Counted from the first letter of the stretch, positions 1 to 12,660 are shown. The stretch: DNA of 64,000 bases from Mytilus trossulus (GCF_036588685.1 NC_086386.1:14528931-14592930), one strand, 5' to 3'. Made by a program: numbers and translations. The notes: a model not told the origin generated them from the sequence alone.

Positions 1-370
1 CAGTACTGTTAGGAAAGACTGAAAACTTATAATGTTATACTTTCAATGAAATCAGTACTGATTTTGTCAGTACTGTTTCAGTACTGATTTTGACAGTACT
101 GTTTTAGTACTGATTTTGACAGTACTGTTTCAGTACTGATTTTGACAGTACTGTTTTAGTACTGATTTTGACAGTACTGTTTCAGTACTGATTTTGACAG
201 TACTGTTTCAGTACTGATTTTGTCAGTACTGTTTCAGTACTGATTTTGACAGTACTGTTTCAGTACTGATTTTGTCAGTACTGTTTCAGTACTGATTTTG
301 TCAGTACTGTTTCAGTACTGATGTTGACAGTACTATTTCGGTATTGTTATTTTCAGTACTGTTTCAGTAG
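1..370. repeat. 26-bp tandem array built on CAGTACTG
   Basis: About a dozen copies of a 26-bp unit, each holding two copies of the 8-bp perfect palindrome CAGTACTG separated by TTT and ATTTTGA/ATTTTGT. The array runs in from the left edge and decays after about 340. The open frame over its end (321-509) is repeat sequence plus unconstrained AT-rich DNA, not a gene. The same palindrome is the core of the arrays near 3.4 kb and 24.6 kb, though the spacing differs. Confidence 0.9.
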
Positions 371-791
371 ATTTGGTGTTGTTAATCTTTTTAACTTGAA
401 TGTGTATTGTTTCAAAAAATATTTGGAACTGAAAACTTTTAACTCGGTAAGTATAGTATGCTATATAATAATTTGTGGCATATTTTGTATCTTTTGTAGA
501 TATCTCTGATTAAGTGTTTATCATTAGAGAAGTTTTTACTATGTGCATCTCAGTATAATTGGTATCCAAATATAGGTTTGATAATTCTGTGACAATATTA
601 TTATTATCCTTTTTTAGCTGGTTACGTTTTTCTCTTAGACTATATCACCCTGCTGCGCAGTTTTTTTGTTAGCGACGTGAACATGACCAAGGAAAATTAT
701 CAAGCTTACTCTCGTCTATCGAAATACTATTGAAGCGAAGGAGAAAACAACAGAAATGAAGCAAGATAAGCAGTTTAACGGATTTTACCCG
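371..791. other. No gene recognised
   Basis: AT-rich sequence without a convincing reading frame, splice pattern or repeat that I can name. Confidence 0.5.
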
Positions 792-1116
792 TTAGGAGCA
801 CCTGAATTCACTCCCGGTTTTTAATGGAGTTCGTGTTGTCTTTTATGTATTTTTCAAAGTGTTGTTGTAAATGCCCTTTTGTTTTGTGATTCTTTGCTTA
901 CTTCTTGATTTTGGTTGTGACTGTCTTTCAGTGTTTAAAAAAATAATACGCTTTAGGAGCACCTGAATTCACTCCCGGTTTTTAATGGAGTTCGTGTTGT
1001 TTTTATATATGTAATTTTCAAGGTGTTGTTGTAAATGCCCTTTCGTTTTGTGATTCTTTGCTTACTTCTTGATTTTGATTGTGACTGTCTTTCAGTGTTT
1101 ATAAAAAAAATACGCA
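792..1116. repeat. Tandem duplication of a ~160-bp interspersed-repeat piece
   Basis: Copies at about 792-950 and 953-1116 both start TTAGGAGCACCTGAATTCAC and run in register to a TTTCAGTGTTT block. The words GAGCACCTGA and GTTCGTGTTG also occur near 22.14, 31.44 and 60.64 kb, so this is the 3' part of a dispersed bivalve retroelement tail that was locally duplicated. Confidence 0.8.
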
Positions 1117-3096
1117 CTCGACATCAGGAAGATTCACACTGTGGTTCGAGGCTGATATTTTACAGTATCAATTGTATAATAGCGCATAATTTATATATAT
1201 ATCAAACAAGATTAGAATCTTCAATACTGTTCATTTTTTGGTATTTTGCTATTGCTTAAAATATGTTGTAATTAATGCAGTTATATGTTACTATGTTAGG
1301 CAATGCATTATAATCAACACAAAACAATCTCTCGATTACCTTATTTTTAATCATAACTGGAATTTCTTTTATTTATCATAACCATTTTTTAATATATAAT
1401 AAAAAATTCAATGTCATACCAACATGTGAAGTTTGTGGCAAAAATCTCTGTCATTTTTACGCCCCTTGGTTATTTTATGACCCTTTAAAGCTCATAAATA
1501 AAACAATCAAAGAAACAATTAATTTTGCATGTATCATGTTTCATTGTTCTCCCCCTATGCCATCTTTTCTTTGGAATGCTTTGTTGAATGTCAGTTTCCT
1601 GGCTCTTTTCCTCAATTCAGTCCCGGATATAATGTGTCTTTTTACATGTACAGTGGTAATCCAAGAGGACACTTTAGTTCTAATATGAGCTCATTATAAG
1701 CATCCACCTTTAATGTTTTGGTACTTGTACGAAACTCAGGATTCAATGGTTCATGATCAAATGTTGGTTTTTTTTCTGATCAGTGCTATATTGTCTAGAT
1801 ACATCATTTTGTTTATAGGTCTTCAATTTTCACATCGAACATTCCCATGTCTGCTGCTGTCTCCATTGCAGTTAATCATTCTGAAGAAAAAAAATGTAAT
1901 GAATTTATAAATAATAAAATTGAGAATGGATATTGGGAATGTGTCAAAGAGACAACAACCCGACCAAATAAAAAACAACAGCAGAAGGTCACCAACAGGT
2001 CTAGGCTACAATACATTATCTTATGTTAAAACTTTCCTCATTTCTGTGTTATGTAAAAATAAAAAGAATGCCCAATTATGGATGGGAATGGTATGACATC
2101 AAAATTTACTTATTACTTTATATACTACCATAAGTCCAGTAATCACTAATGGACTGGACTTCTGATACTACATGTATATATAATATTATAATCAATCAAA
2201 GTTGAAATTTGTTTCTAAATAAAGAAAAAAGAGGAAAATATGATAATTTAATTCATCATCATCAAAGTATTGGTGTTTGCCAGTGGCAAGTATTTCATAC
2301 ACGTGTAGCTTTAACCATCGGTCTATTTATGTGTTCTTTATAATAAGATCCGTGAAACAACGACGAAAGACATTAAAATATATACTAACTACTTTATACA
2401 AAAGTACATTAATGTTTAATAGATTGAAGTGGAAATTTAATTTAATTGAAAATTTATCGTACATAGTCATATATGTAGCACCTAGCCAGATATGTTATAC
2501 ATCTATCTATGGTAGCACACAGAAACGTGTCCGATTCCTCAAAAACGCGTCAATGTGACGTCAATGATTTGATAAACATGTCAAATTGCACTGGCGAAAC
2601 CACTTCTGCGGGACGCCGGTCGAGCAGTACCCTCATAGACATACATTTTGTAAAAAGACATTTATAGGCATCACCGGATAATATTAAAACAATAGAATTT
2701 ACTTACTATTTATAAACGATGATTTAAACTTTACAAAACTTATTAAATGCAATGTTAATGGGTTTTTTTCTAAATACGCATGACATATTTGCCACTGGAC
2801 ATTAAGTAATCAATAGTTAATTATGTGTTGTAAACTTAGCCTGCAGTTATGCTTGTTATGAATTACCTATGCTGAACAAACTAATGTTTATCAATGACAT
2901 ACCGTTAACGTGGTCAAGTACCGGGAATAAAATACAATATAAAATGTACATGATGTATTAGTTTTCTAAATTGTGAAGTACCTCTGTCTGAACTTTATAA
3001 TAATAATAATCATATTGATAAAGAAAATCATAAATTAAAGCGCTTCAAATAAAAATAACTTTTTATAGTGCAATTTTTTTTTAAAACAAGACCTAT
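1117..3096. other. Intergenic AT-rich sequence with a SINE-like scrap
   Basis: No gene seen. At about 1935-2010 lies a fragment with the words 'tgtcaaagagacaacaacccgac', a motif shared with about 42.88 kb and 58.24 kb and, inverted, with about 50.13 kb; this marks a dispersed repeat. The short frames here have no recognisable domain or splice context. Confidence 0.5.
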
Positions 3097-3650
3097 ACAC
3101 TACCAACAATTTGACTAGCGTTTACATGTACATTAAATGCCGCTATAAAAACAGTACTTTTAGGAAACATTACTAATCAGTACATTAAATGCCGCTATAT
3201 AAAACAGTACTTTTAGGAAACATTACTAATCAGTACATTAAATGCCGCTATATAAACAGTACTTTTAGGAAACATTACTAAACAGTACATTAAATGCCGC
3301 TATATAAACAGTACTTTTACAAAACATCACTAAACAGTACATTAAATGCCGCTATATAAACAGTACTTTTAGGAAACATCACTATTCAGTACATAAATTT
3401 TTATATCATTTTCAGTAATGTTGAGAAAAAGTTGTTTACAGTACTGAAAATTTCAGTCATTTATCAGTACTGAAAATTTCAGCCATTTTTCAGTACTGAA
3501 AATTTCAGCCATTTTTCAGTACTGAAAATTTCAGCCATTTTTCAGTACTGAAAATTTCAGTCATTTTCAGTACTGAAAATTTCAGTCATTTTCAGTACTG
3601 AAAATTTCAGTCATTTTTCAGTACTGAAAATTTTTTTCATCTTTAAGTAC
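3097..3650 (+). repeat. Tandem-repeat-bearing mobile element, left copy
   Basis: It opens with ACACTACCAACAATTTGAC, continues with about five ~52-bp units containing 'cattaaatgccgctatataaac', then about seven 26-bp units of CAGTACTG plus AAAATTTCAGTCATTTTT, and ends near TTTAAGTAC. The same order of blocks appears reverse-complemented at 24454-24979, which defines the edges. Bivalves have many non-autonomous elements with internal tandem arrays (pearl-like and Helentron-related types); I cannot assign the class. Confidence 0.8.
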
Positions 3651-3750
3651 TTCTACACATACAATATAAGATCAATGTCAGAAAAATATAAAATGTTTTT
3701 ATACTGCAACTAGTTGTGTTTATTTTATATAAAATATTGTAACAAAGCTC

Positions 3751-4267
3751 TATTGTGTACGATGTCAATTTCATCATGGCACACTTTCTCCACAATCAGG
3801 GGTCCATGAAGGGATGAAAATAAGTCTTTCGAATGTGTTACGATTTGAATAGCTATCAATTTATTAATTTATGTTGCAGTATAAAAGCAATATTAGGTCA
3901 ATGTCAGAAAAATATAAACTTTTTTTGTGCTTGGCGCAAAACTGGGGGAGGGCTCGGTAGAACCTCGTCCTTCCCCAGTTTCTTAGACTCATACAAAAAA
4001 TATGTATGAGACTGCGAAACTGGGATAGAGCAAGATTTAAATGCGCCCTTCCTTTCCCCAGTTTTGTTCAGAATACTAAAAAGTTAATATCTTTATGACA
4101 TTGACCTAATATTGTTTTTTTTCTTACTGCAATCTAAATTAAAATTGATTTTTAAATCGTAACTGTTATATATTATTAGCATGAATATCAAACTGTGTGT
4201 ATCCCTCAATGAACCCCTGATTGCGGAGAAAGTATTTTCATGATGAAATTGACATTGCATAAAATAT
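3751..4267. mobile_element. Fold-back (long inverted repeat) element
   Basis: The whole segment is a large imperfect inverted repeat centred near 4005. The outer arm words 'gatgtcaatttcatcatg' (left) and 'catgatgaaattgacat' (right) match, as do 'caatcaggggtccatgaa' and 'ttcaatgaacccctgattg' once complemented. Inner arms share 'aggtcaatgtca' and the cccagttt blocks, and the centre is a hairpin around GACTCATAC / GTATGAGAC. No coding capacity is visible, so it is a non-autonomous fold-back or MITE-like element. A partial copy of the inner arm lies at 3656-3720. Confidence 0.8.
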
Positions 4268-5670
4268 AGAAATCAACGACAACGGAAGCCCGCAATGAAC
4301 GGTGTGTAATCTTTTGCTGACGACAACTTCCAAATCTACTTGGGACCAGGATTTTTTAAGGTAAAAAGTTACGAAATATATCAATGTAGTTCACATTTCA
4401 TTTGGTTAGTATGGTGATCACGAAATCAAATAACGTGTTCAAACTTGGGGCATTTTAGTTAGTTGCAGAACATGTCCGTCCTGGGACAACTCGGACCGTC
4501 TAAAAAAGACAGCTAGGACCATCTATAATGACAACTCAGACAAAGACAAAAGGAACATGTTTACTAAGTTTCAAGTTGATTGGACTTCAACTTCATTAAA
4601 AACTACCTCGACCACAAACGTTTACCTGAAGTGGGACAGACAGATGGAGGAGTGCACGCACAGACCAGAAAACATAATGCCCATAATTGAGGCATAAAAA
4701 ATTGTAAAATAACAACTTTAGAAAATTATGTATCAAGTATATTGCAGCAAAATAGGCTAGAAAGGGCTAAAGAGAAAAACAGTATCAGCGAATACATTGG
4801 TTGACAGAAAATTAGACTTTGAAATAAATAAATAAATAAAAGATTTAAGGAAAAATAACGAGTCTGATGAGAAATATCTAAATTGATACTTCTTTTTTAT
4901 TCCAATTTTGAGTATATATAAAATTATAACGTAAGCATAACATTTGCCTCAATGTAGTTACTGCCCTGTGATAAAAGTGAGGTATGTGTATCTGACACAA
5001 TATAACTCAAGGTAAATGAAACCCTTTTTCAGACATTTCAAGTATATTTTAAATAATATTAATAATTTTATTATATGAACTTTTCGGAAGTGTTTCACGA
5101 CTTTTTTTGTGGAAAAATGAATTTTATGAAGAATCTGTTGCCATCTAATACTTTCGAATAGACCTGCAGAGTTTATTTTCAATGCATTGTAAGTCAGGTT
5201 ATGTATTTTGAAACTACCACAGAACAAACCATTTATTTTTGTGATTATCAAGGCCCCCCTCTTTATATTAAACAGTTGCCTCCTTAGAAGGACACTATAT
5301 GGACAACTAGCTGGATAAATAATAAAACACACGGACAATAACAGTAAGGGTACGACCTTTTGTTATTTTAAGATGGGAATGGGGCAGCACGATTTTTTGC
5401 GGATTTGTTTAATCATTTTTAAAGTATTAACTTGTCGCTAAGCATGCCTATTGATTCCAGCTCTTTCCAGGCCACAATATTTACATTCAAAGACCTCCTG
5501 CCACCTCCCCCTTTTAACCCCAAAAATTAATTGATTTTCTACTTAAACACGAGTTTAAATTGATTGATTGTTAGTTGTTTGCTTTTAATGTCAAGCGACT
5601 AATATTTCAAATATAGTTTAGACAGGACGCGAAATTTAAAGTCATGTACGAAAAATGTATACAATATCAT
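4268..5670. other. No gene recognised
   Basis: AT-rich sequence. The 126-residue minus-strand frame at 4958-5338 has no signal peptide, domain, paralogue or splice context and I treat it as chance. Confidence 0.5.
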
Positions 5671-5880
5671 AACAAGTAAGGAGATGTGGTATGACTGCCA
5701 ATTTGGCAACTATCAATTGGAGATCAATGAAGTAGTATTATCAATTATAACCAACCGTACGGCCTTTGACAAAAAATGACAAATACCCATACTGTATATC
5801 AGTTATAAAAGGCCACGACAAAAAAAAATGTGAAACAATTAAGACGAAATAAACTAACGGCATAAGGGACGACATCAAAA
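5671..5880 (-). repeat. Dispersed mussel retroelement tail, minus orientation
   Basis: It starts with the complement of the recurrent ending CATACCACATCTTCT ('gagatgtggtatgactgcca') and continues with degenerate tail sequence ('caaccgtacggcctttga'). The same family occurs many times in the window in both orientations. Confidence 0.7.
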
Positions 5881-5894
5881 GTTCAATGAAGTAT

Positions 5895-7030
5895 AACTAG
5901 AGGCTCTTAAGAGCCTGTGTTGCGCACCTTGGTTTATGAGTGTATTAAACAAAGGAAAATGATGGATTCATGACAAAATTGTTTTTGGTGATTGTGATCT
6001 GTTCGTAGATCATACTTTACTCATCATTCTTGCTACTTACTATTTTCTCTATCTGTAAGGAACTTACATTGTAGCCCTTTAGTTACAGAGGAACACATTT
6101 TGTAAAAACTTACCCAAATTTACCAAATTAATGAAAATTGTTAAAAATTGACTATAAAGGGCAATAACTCCTAAAGGGGTCAATTGACCATTTCGGTCAT
6201 GTTGACTTATATGTAGATCTTAATTTGATGAACATTAATGCTAATTGCAGTTTATCTCTATATATGATAGCATTCAAGAAAATAACCAAAAACGGCTAAA
6301 TGTCTTTAAAAAAATACCGTTTTGGGGGACAGCAACCAACCAACCAGTTGTACAATTCATATGATTTTTTTTAGAGCAGATATATAAAAATATTCTTTAA
6401 ATAATGATTTTGGCTCAGTTTGGTTGAATTTGGTCCAGTAGTTTCAGAGGAGAAGATTTTTGTAAAAAAATTACGAAAAATTGGTAAAAAAATGACTATA
6501 AAGTGCAATAACTCCGTAAGGGATCAACTTACCATTTCATTCATGTTAATTTTTTTGTAGATCTTACTTTGGTGAACATAATGGCTGTTTACAGTTGATC
6601 TCTATCTATAATAATTTTCAAGATAATAACAGAAAACGGACAAAATTTCCTTAAAATTACCATTAAAATTATTCAGGGACAGTAACCCAACAACCCATTG
6701 TCCGATTCATCTGAAAATTTCAGGGCAGATAGATCTTGACCTAGTTAACAATTTTATCCCTTGTCAGATTTGCTGAATGCTTTGGTTTCAGAGTGATAAG
6801 CCAAAATATACATTTAACCCCTATGTTCTATTTTTAGCCATGGAGGCCATCTTTGTTAGTTTGTTAGTTTGTCGGGTCACCGGACACAAATTTTAAACTA
6901 GATACCCCAATGATGGTTGTGGCTAAGTTTGGTAAAATTTGGTCCAGTAGTTTCAGAGGAGAAAATTTGTTTATAAGTAATCGACGACGGACGCTCAAAA
7001 TTCGGATTTGTGGACATATTTTTCCTGTCG
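5895..7030 (+). repeat. 'aagagcctgtgt-cgctcacc' bivalve repeat, copy 1
   Basis: It opens 'agaggctcttaagagcctgt' and contains repeated blocks with 'gggcaataactcctaaaggg' and 'cccagtagtttcagaggaga'. It ends near the 'cgacgacggacgctc' motif. The second copy at about 33066-34378 has the same order of blocks, so this is a dispersed repeat, not a host gene. Confidence 0.8.
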
Positions 7031-7344
7031 ACAGGAATACATAACTTTTGTATTAAAAGATAAACAGATAAACATTATCTGTTTTATGTTAAATTATTTG
7101 TAAATTCTGTTTTATATATAAAATGTTCTTTAAATGTGTGCAATTTGTTGTTTTTTTTTCTCCAAATAATCCATATTTTTTTAACGAAAGTTTACTTTTG
7201 AACACTATTTTTATTTGTTTTTTTTAAACTGAAAAAAGTTTTAAATGTCTGAATATCTATATTATTTCTTTTTATTAAACATAATTTGGCTAATTTATAA
7301 ACTTTGTTAAGCTCATGTGGCTCTATTCAACTAATAAAATGTAA

Positions 7345-7620
7345 TTCTGCGGTCACACTAGGCAACGATCGCACTACGATCTGTAAAAAAATGCAAATGT
7401 TGACGATCGAAGCGCGATCTTGAAGATCACAGTAAGGTCGTATCACGGTCGTGGTGAGGTCTTCAAGTTCGTGATGAGCGTATACAAATATGAACATGTT
7501 CAAAGCAATCGTGGTGGAATCAGGTATTAGTGAGTTCGCACTAAGGTCGTGGTAAGATCGCAAAGGTCGCTGTATCATTATAGCGAGAGCGTAGTGAAAG
7601 CGTGATTCTATTCGGAGAGA
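7345..7620 (+). repeat. GATCG-rich dispersed repeat, copy 1
   Basis: About 275 bp rich in 'gatcg' and 'tcgtggt' words, opening with 'acgatcgcactacgatctgt'. A direct copy with the same order of blocks is at about 14505-14790. The open frames across it (7327-7578) are repeat-derived. Confidence 0.8.
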
Positions 7621-8605
7621 CCAGTACCATAGTGTGGAAACGGAACTGTACGGTTTTCTAATAATTTGTTCATTCGGGAGACTGTCAAAAGGGGCCCCGA
7701 CATTTGCAAAATAACAAGTTGCTTGAAGATAATTTGATGAACTCTTATGTTACTATATATAGCTATGTAACGTTTCTGCTTCAGGTTTTGGTAGCTTAAA
7801 TATTCTCATAAAGAACCAATAAAATAATAAGAAAGCTATGTGCATCCAAACGTTTTCCTTAGAATGATGGAGCTCCATGATGTGTGAAACGGTCAAATTT
7901 GCCACACAACAGGGATCAAAAATGTATTAAAAAAACGACGAAAAATGTCTAAAAAAAAATCGAAAAATCAATGTTTGCTACCTGAATTTCCACATGTACC
8001 TTTTCTGATATATAGTCGTACCTGTCTGAAAGTTTTGAAGTCAGTGTTCCAGTAAAAATCCAAATATATTCATTTTCTCCATGTCGGATATTTTTATTGA
8101 CTGTACAATCGCTTGCAAGTTTACTGTACAATCACTCTGAGCCTTTCTGAACAATATCAATGAGAAGAACATAAACCGTGTACTATCTCTTCTGCCACAT
8201 TCATGATTAGTTTATGTTTTCCATGACACTTCTGTCATATAAATATTTATTAAAACTACTGTAATCCAATGCTGCAACACATGTCTGGAATGATTATCTC
8301 TCCTTTTTCTGTTACAATTTGATATCAGATAGTTATTTTGTTTTGTAATCAATTTTTTATACCTAAATTGCACACTCAAAAGTTGAGTCTGATTTAGCGG
8401 ACCCGGCATGAGGGGAGAGGGAGTGTTGATGATTGAAACCCCATTCAAGTTTTTCGCTTTTTTTTTATTTTGTGGAATTTCAGGGTGTTCCGTGGTTTGG
8501 ATCCCGCACCTGATCTGATATCGTCATTGATAGTATTAAATGATGATCCGATCATTCAACTGATTTTTTTTTATAGTATGTGTTGTGATAGGGTTTTTTA
8601 TTTTT
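7621..8605. other. No gene recognised
   Basis: AT-rich sequence with chance open frames on both strands and no splice-linked or domain-bearing exon. Confidence 0.5.
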
Positions 8606-9705
8606 TTAGAAATGAGCGCACACAGACATTTCTAACCCCGCCAAATTCTGTATGTACCTGTTTTAAGTCAAAAGCCCGTAGTTCAGTGTTTGTCGTGTTT
8701 TCGTGTATGTCATATATGTTTTTCGTAATTTTTTTTTTATTTTGAATTAGGCCGTCAGTTTGTGTATTAATTCTTATTTTTCATGTCGGAACCTGTTATT
8801 GCCGACTATAATTGCTTAAATCCATTTATTTTTTTAACTTTGAAAATCCTATCACATCTCCTTTTTTATTGAAGATATAAATAATTATGGTTTGATAAAA
8901 TGTTGTTCTCACTAAAAAAAAAAATTTTCGGATTCTATAGTTAGGAATATTGAAAAGTTCCCGATATAAAAAAAAACATGTTGTTTTCTCTGTCTTTCAG
9001 ATAACAAGGCCTCTCCAATCCTTGATAACATTTAATTTTACTTGAGCTTTTTCTTCCAGTAGTTATAGCTTGTAGTAAACAGAAATCTCATTGGAAATTA
9101 TACCACATCTTCTAATTTTAATATCGTGTTTATTGACATCTAATACGTGTCTTTTCTTGGATCCGTGGTTAGCTACCACCATTTCACATTCGAATTCCTT
9201 TATCAAGTTACAATATCCCGATCCTATGATGAATTTTTTTTTTGTTTTATTGTTCAAATATGTATTTATTATTTTTTTTTAAATTGCTGGTCAAAAACAT
9301 ATTAAGTAAAATTCGAAATATGCTAATTACCCTTGCAGAGCATCTAGTCACCTTTTTATATATATAAATATTTATTTTGTACGAGGATTATTTTCATTTT
9401 TATTTTAGATTAGATTCTTAACATAATTTGTACTGTCCTTTTCTTTTTGTCTTGTATACTTATTCAGTGGTTGGTTGTTTATGTGTTCAATTTGTTTTTC
9501 GTTCATTTTTTGTACATGAGTTAGCCGTTAGTTTTCTCGTTTTACAATGTTATTTCGGGGCCTTTAAAGTTTTATAGCTGACTATGCGGTATGGACTTTG
9601 CTCATTGTTGACCGTCGTGCGATGACCTATTGTTGGTAATTTCTGTCATTTTGGTCTCTTGTGGAGAGTTGTCTATTTGGCAATGATACCACATCTTCTT
9701 TTTTT
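8606..9705 (+). repeat. Mussel retroelement 3' tails (two partial copies)
   Basis: The first piece, about 8615-8820, has the 'aaccccgcc' and 'ttttcgtaattttt' blocks. The second, about 9461-9705, runs through 'tatagctgactatgcggtat', 'ggagagttgtct' and ends 'gataccacatcttctt'. The same succession of blocks occurs at 26.78, 38.2, 48.0 and 49.9 kb. These are non-coding retroelement ends; the class is not resolved. Confidence 0.75.
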
Positions 9706-10855
9706 ATATCTATTGTATACATTTTGTTTTTGTCTCTGATATAGTCACCTTAAAAGGGTTCCTTGATAGGATCTTAATTGTTAAAATGACTGGTTTTGTG
9801 CTTATTTTCATTTCAAATACCATGTATGAATATAATAGGACAGACAAGGAATATGGAACGCCATAGTTGTGTCACAGTGGAAAAATGGACAAAAATATAT
9901 TTTGATACTTTTTGGACATTTTGTTAAAGATTTTGTAAAACCAGTGATTTTGTTATATTTGCAATATTTCACTAGGGATTTTGATATTTTTATTGTGCAA
10001 GATTTAAGTCAAGTTTAGAAGATTAAGCTATTATAATTTCATGTTTTAATTTTTTTTTTTTAAATGGCGACATTTTACTTCAAAATGATCTATTATTCCT
10101 GAGACTACTATAACACATGTTATAGTAGTCTCAGATTATTCGTATTTGACAAGCCAAGGCTTTAATCACATAAATAAGTCTGTATGTTCTATAATTGATA
10201 ATTATTATCTACATGTATGTGTTAATTTTTCTGTTATCCCTTATTTGAATTTTCTCACTCATTTAGAGAAATATTTGTCAAGTACAAGTAGTTTTGGTTT
10301 GTTATATAAACTATGTTGTTATTTTGATGTGGCAAATTGGATTTAGTATTACACTGAGCAGTCTAAACTCTGTACAATTGTATTCCATGCTGAACTTATT
10401 AAATTACACATCGCGCTAACCAGAGTCGTCTTTTGTTACAAGAGCTAGTCCCAGAGTCAGAGTCCGTACTGTTTATTGTGTGTGTGTGGTTCCAGACCAA
10501 CACATTTCCCAGTCACAGATACACCCATAATCTATTTGTGATAGCTGTCTTTCGTTGTTCATATTTAGTATATGCTGTGAAAATTTAATTATTTTTAGCG
10601 TTTTTTCTCGATTATGAGTGCCCTTTTATTATGTTCACATGGTTCAGTAGTTAACAATTATGTTGTGCAATAACATCATAATGATCAGTTTAATTATTAT
10701 TAAATTGTGCAGATCTGGTATTATATTCAGCACTTTAATCAATATACTTTTGTCTTTATATTCAGTACTTTTAAAAATATCTTCTGTCAACATATTAATA
10801 TATTATGTAAATTTCTCATTATGTTGATTACAGAAACCGAAATATTCAGTGGTCA
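9706..10855. other. No gene recognised
   Basis: AT-rich intergenic sequence. An imperfect inverted repeat 'gagactactataac' / 'gttatagtagtctc' lies at about 10101-10133. No supported gene. Confidence 0.5.
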
Positions 10856-10859
10856 CACT

Positions 10860-11655
10860 TTTTATACGCCCGTCGTCTTTAGACGGGACGTATTATGGTA
10901 TACCGTTGTCCGTCCGTCTGTCCGTCCGTCGTCCACACTTCGGACAATAACTCAAAAACGCTTTCACCAATTTCCATGAAACTTAAGTGAATTGTTTATA
11001 TCTATTGACGTAAGCTCCCTTTCGTTTTTTTTTAATTTCAAATTTTAAGTTTTGGATTTATGGGGCTTTATTTATAAAAAAGGGGGTCCGTTGTCCACAC
11101 TTCGGATAATAACTCTAAAACGCTTTCACCAATGTCCATGAAACTTTGGTGAATTGTTTATATCTATTGATGTAAGCAAGCTCCCTTTCAATTTTTATAA
11201 ATTTCAGATTTTAAGTTTTGGATTTATGGGGCTTTATTCATAAAAAAGGGAGATTTTTAACACTTCGGACAATAACTCTAAAACGCTTTCACCAATGTCC
11301 ATGAAACTTTGGTGAATTGTTTATATCTATTGATGTAAGCAAGCTCCCTTTCAATTTTTATAAATTTCAGATTTTAAGTTTTGGATTTATGGGGCTTTAT
11401 TCATAAAAAAAGGGAGATTTTTAACACTTCGGACAATAACTCAAAAAGGCTTTCACCAATGTCCATGACACTTTGGTGAATTGTTTATATCTATTGATGT
11501 AAGCTCCCTTTCAATTTTTATAAATTTAAGATTTTACATTTCCGTGTTATGAATTTTTATGCTTAAAAAAGGGGGGATTTTCCAATTTTGGGACAATAAC
11601 TAACACTTTTAAAAACAAGTTAAAAGAGCAACGGGCGTATCATGCGCTAAAGTGC
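10860..11655 (+). repeat. ACGCCCGT...ACGGGCGT-ended repeat with internal ~180-bp units
   Basis: The segment begins 'atacgcccgtcgtctttaga' and ends 'caacgggcgtatcatgcgct', so its ends carry complementary words. Between them lie four ~180-bp units containing 'cacttcggacaataactc' and 'gctttcaccaatgtccatga'. The 17.72-18.72 kb segment has the same start (gacgggacgtattatg) and end (gcgtatcatgcgctc) with a different internal unit. Confidence 0.75.
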
Positions 11656-11930
11656 AGCATTTTATTATCAGAACTGTTATAATTATGTTGAGTGAAATAA
11701 ATATTATGTTCTGTAGACTGATCATTATGTTCAGTAAAATAAATATTATGTTCAGTTCAAACAACTTTATGATCAGTGGTCAAAATGTTTTATGTTTGGT
11801 TCAACAAATATTATACTAGGTGGTTAATCAATTACTTTCAGTGCCTTTTTTCATTATGTGGTGGTGGTAGACTTCCGAAAATAACCGAAAACATGTATAT
11901 TTTTTTCGGGTTTATTTTCATACTGGCAAC

Positions 11931-12128
11931 ATGTCGTCTGCTATACAACGTGCTCTTGTAGAGCTTAATCTGCAAATCTTTCAAATTAAATTTTTTAAAG
12001 ATGATAGGATAGAAGATGACACTTTTCAGTACCTTACTGATCAAGACTTGACCAGACTAGGTGTTGAAACTATTGGTGATAGAATAAAGATTGAGGGAAG
12101 CAATGAGGATGACTCTGTGACTATATGA
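11931..12128 (+). CDS. SAM-like domain open reading frame (65 aa)
   Basis: A short plus-strand frame from ATG at 11931 to TGA at 12126. Residues about 8-55 fit a sterile alpha motif: an L-x2-L-x-L start, an F-x-D-D-R-I-E-D-D step, L-T-D-Q-D-L in the middle and L-G-V-E-T-I-G-D-R-I-K-I at the end, the typical 'DL..LGI...G.R.kI' close. SAM domains mediate protein-protein assembly. The frame stops soon after the domain, so it is either the first exon of a longer gene or a remnant. Repeat-associated proteins in aquatic invertebrates often carry such an N-terminal SAM, and an integrase pseudogene starts 0.7 kb downstream in the same orientation. No good donor site is visible, so the link is only inference. 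Confidence 0.5.
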   Translation: MSSAIQRALVELNLQIFQIKFFKDDRIEDDTFQYLTDQDLTRLGVETIGDRIKIEGSNEDDSVTI

Positions 12129-12469
12129 CACAAACATTAACAACTATAGGTCATCATAATGCCCCCAATAGTTAGAAAAAGCCCCCGCATAGTCAGCTAT
12201 AAAAGAGGGGGAAAGATACCAGAGGGAGTGTCCCCGAAATGCTGTGTGGTAGACAGTGTTATTAATTAAATATTAGCGCCCTTGGTAAAACTTCAAGTTT
12301 CATAATTAATGTATTTCATTGTTAAATAATTTACATGAAGCATATGAGTATATATTTGTTAATTGCATAGCTTTTGCTATTTGAATTCGTTGGTTAAAGA
12401 TATTTATTTATATTGTAAAGTTTAATATTTGCATCGTCGCAAAATCTTTGGTTACCTCTTTGTATATGT

Positions 12470-12660
12470 TACAGGCATTTTCTGAATTTAGGCATTTTGT
12501 AAAATGACTGAATTTTTAGGCATTTTCTAAAATGCCTAAAGTTGACAGGCATTTTGTAAAATGCCTAAAAAACCCTAGTCATTTTGTAAAATGCCTGAAA
12601 TTTTTAATGAAAATTACACAAAATGCCTGGTCTATTTCAGGCAAATTGTGTAAATATGCA
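12470..12660. repeat. Cluster of AGGCATTTTGTAAAATGCCT hairpins
   Basis: Several 20-base units that each fold into a 9-bp stem with a 2-base loop, separated by 15-25 bases, degenerating on both sides. Dense short inverted repeats like this are typical of the core of a small palindromic mobile repeat. No gene overlaps. Confidence 0.75.

Noticed and set aside
1-370. CRISPR-like array of regular repeats
   Set aside because: Spacers are themselves repeated and the unit is a eukaryotic-type minisatellite; no cas genes; the window is eukaryotic.
4958-5338. 126-residue minus-strand protein
   Set aside because: No domain, no splice context, composition like the surrounding AT-rich DNA.
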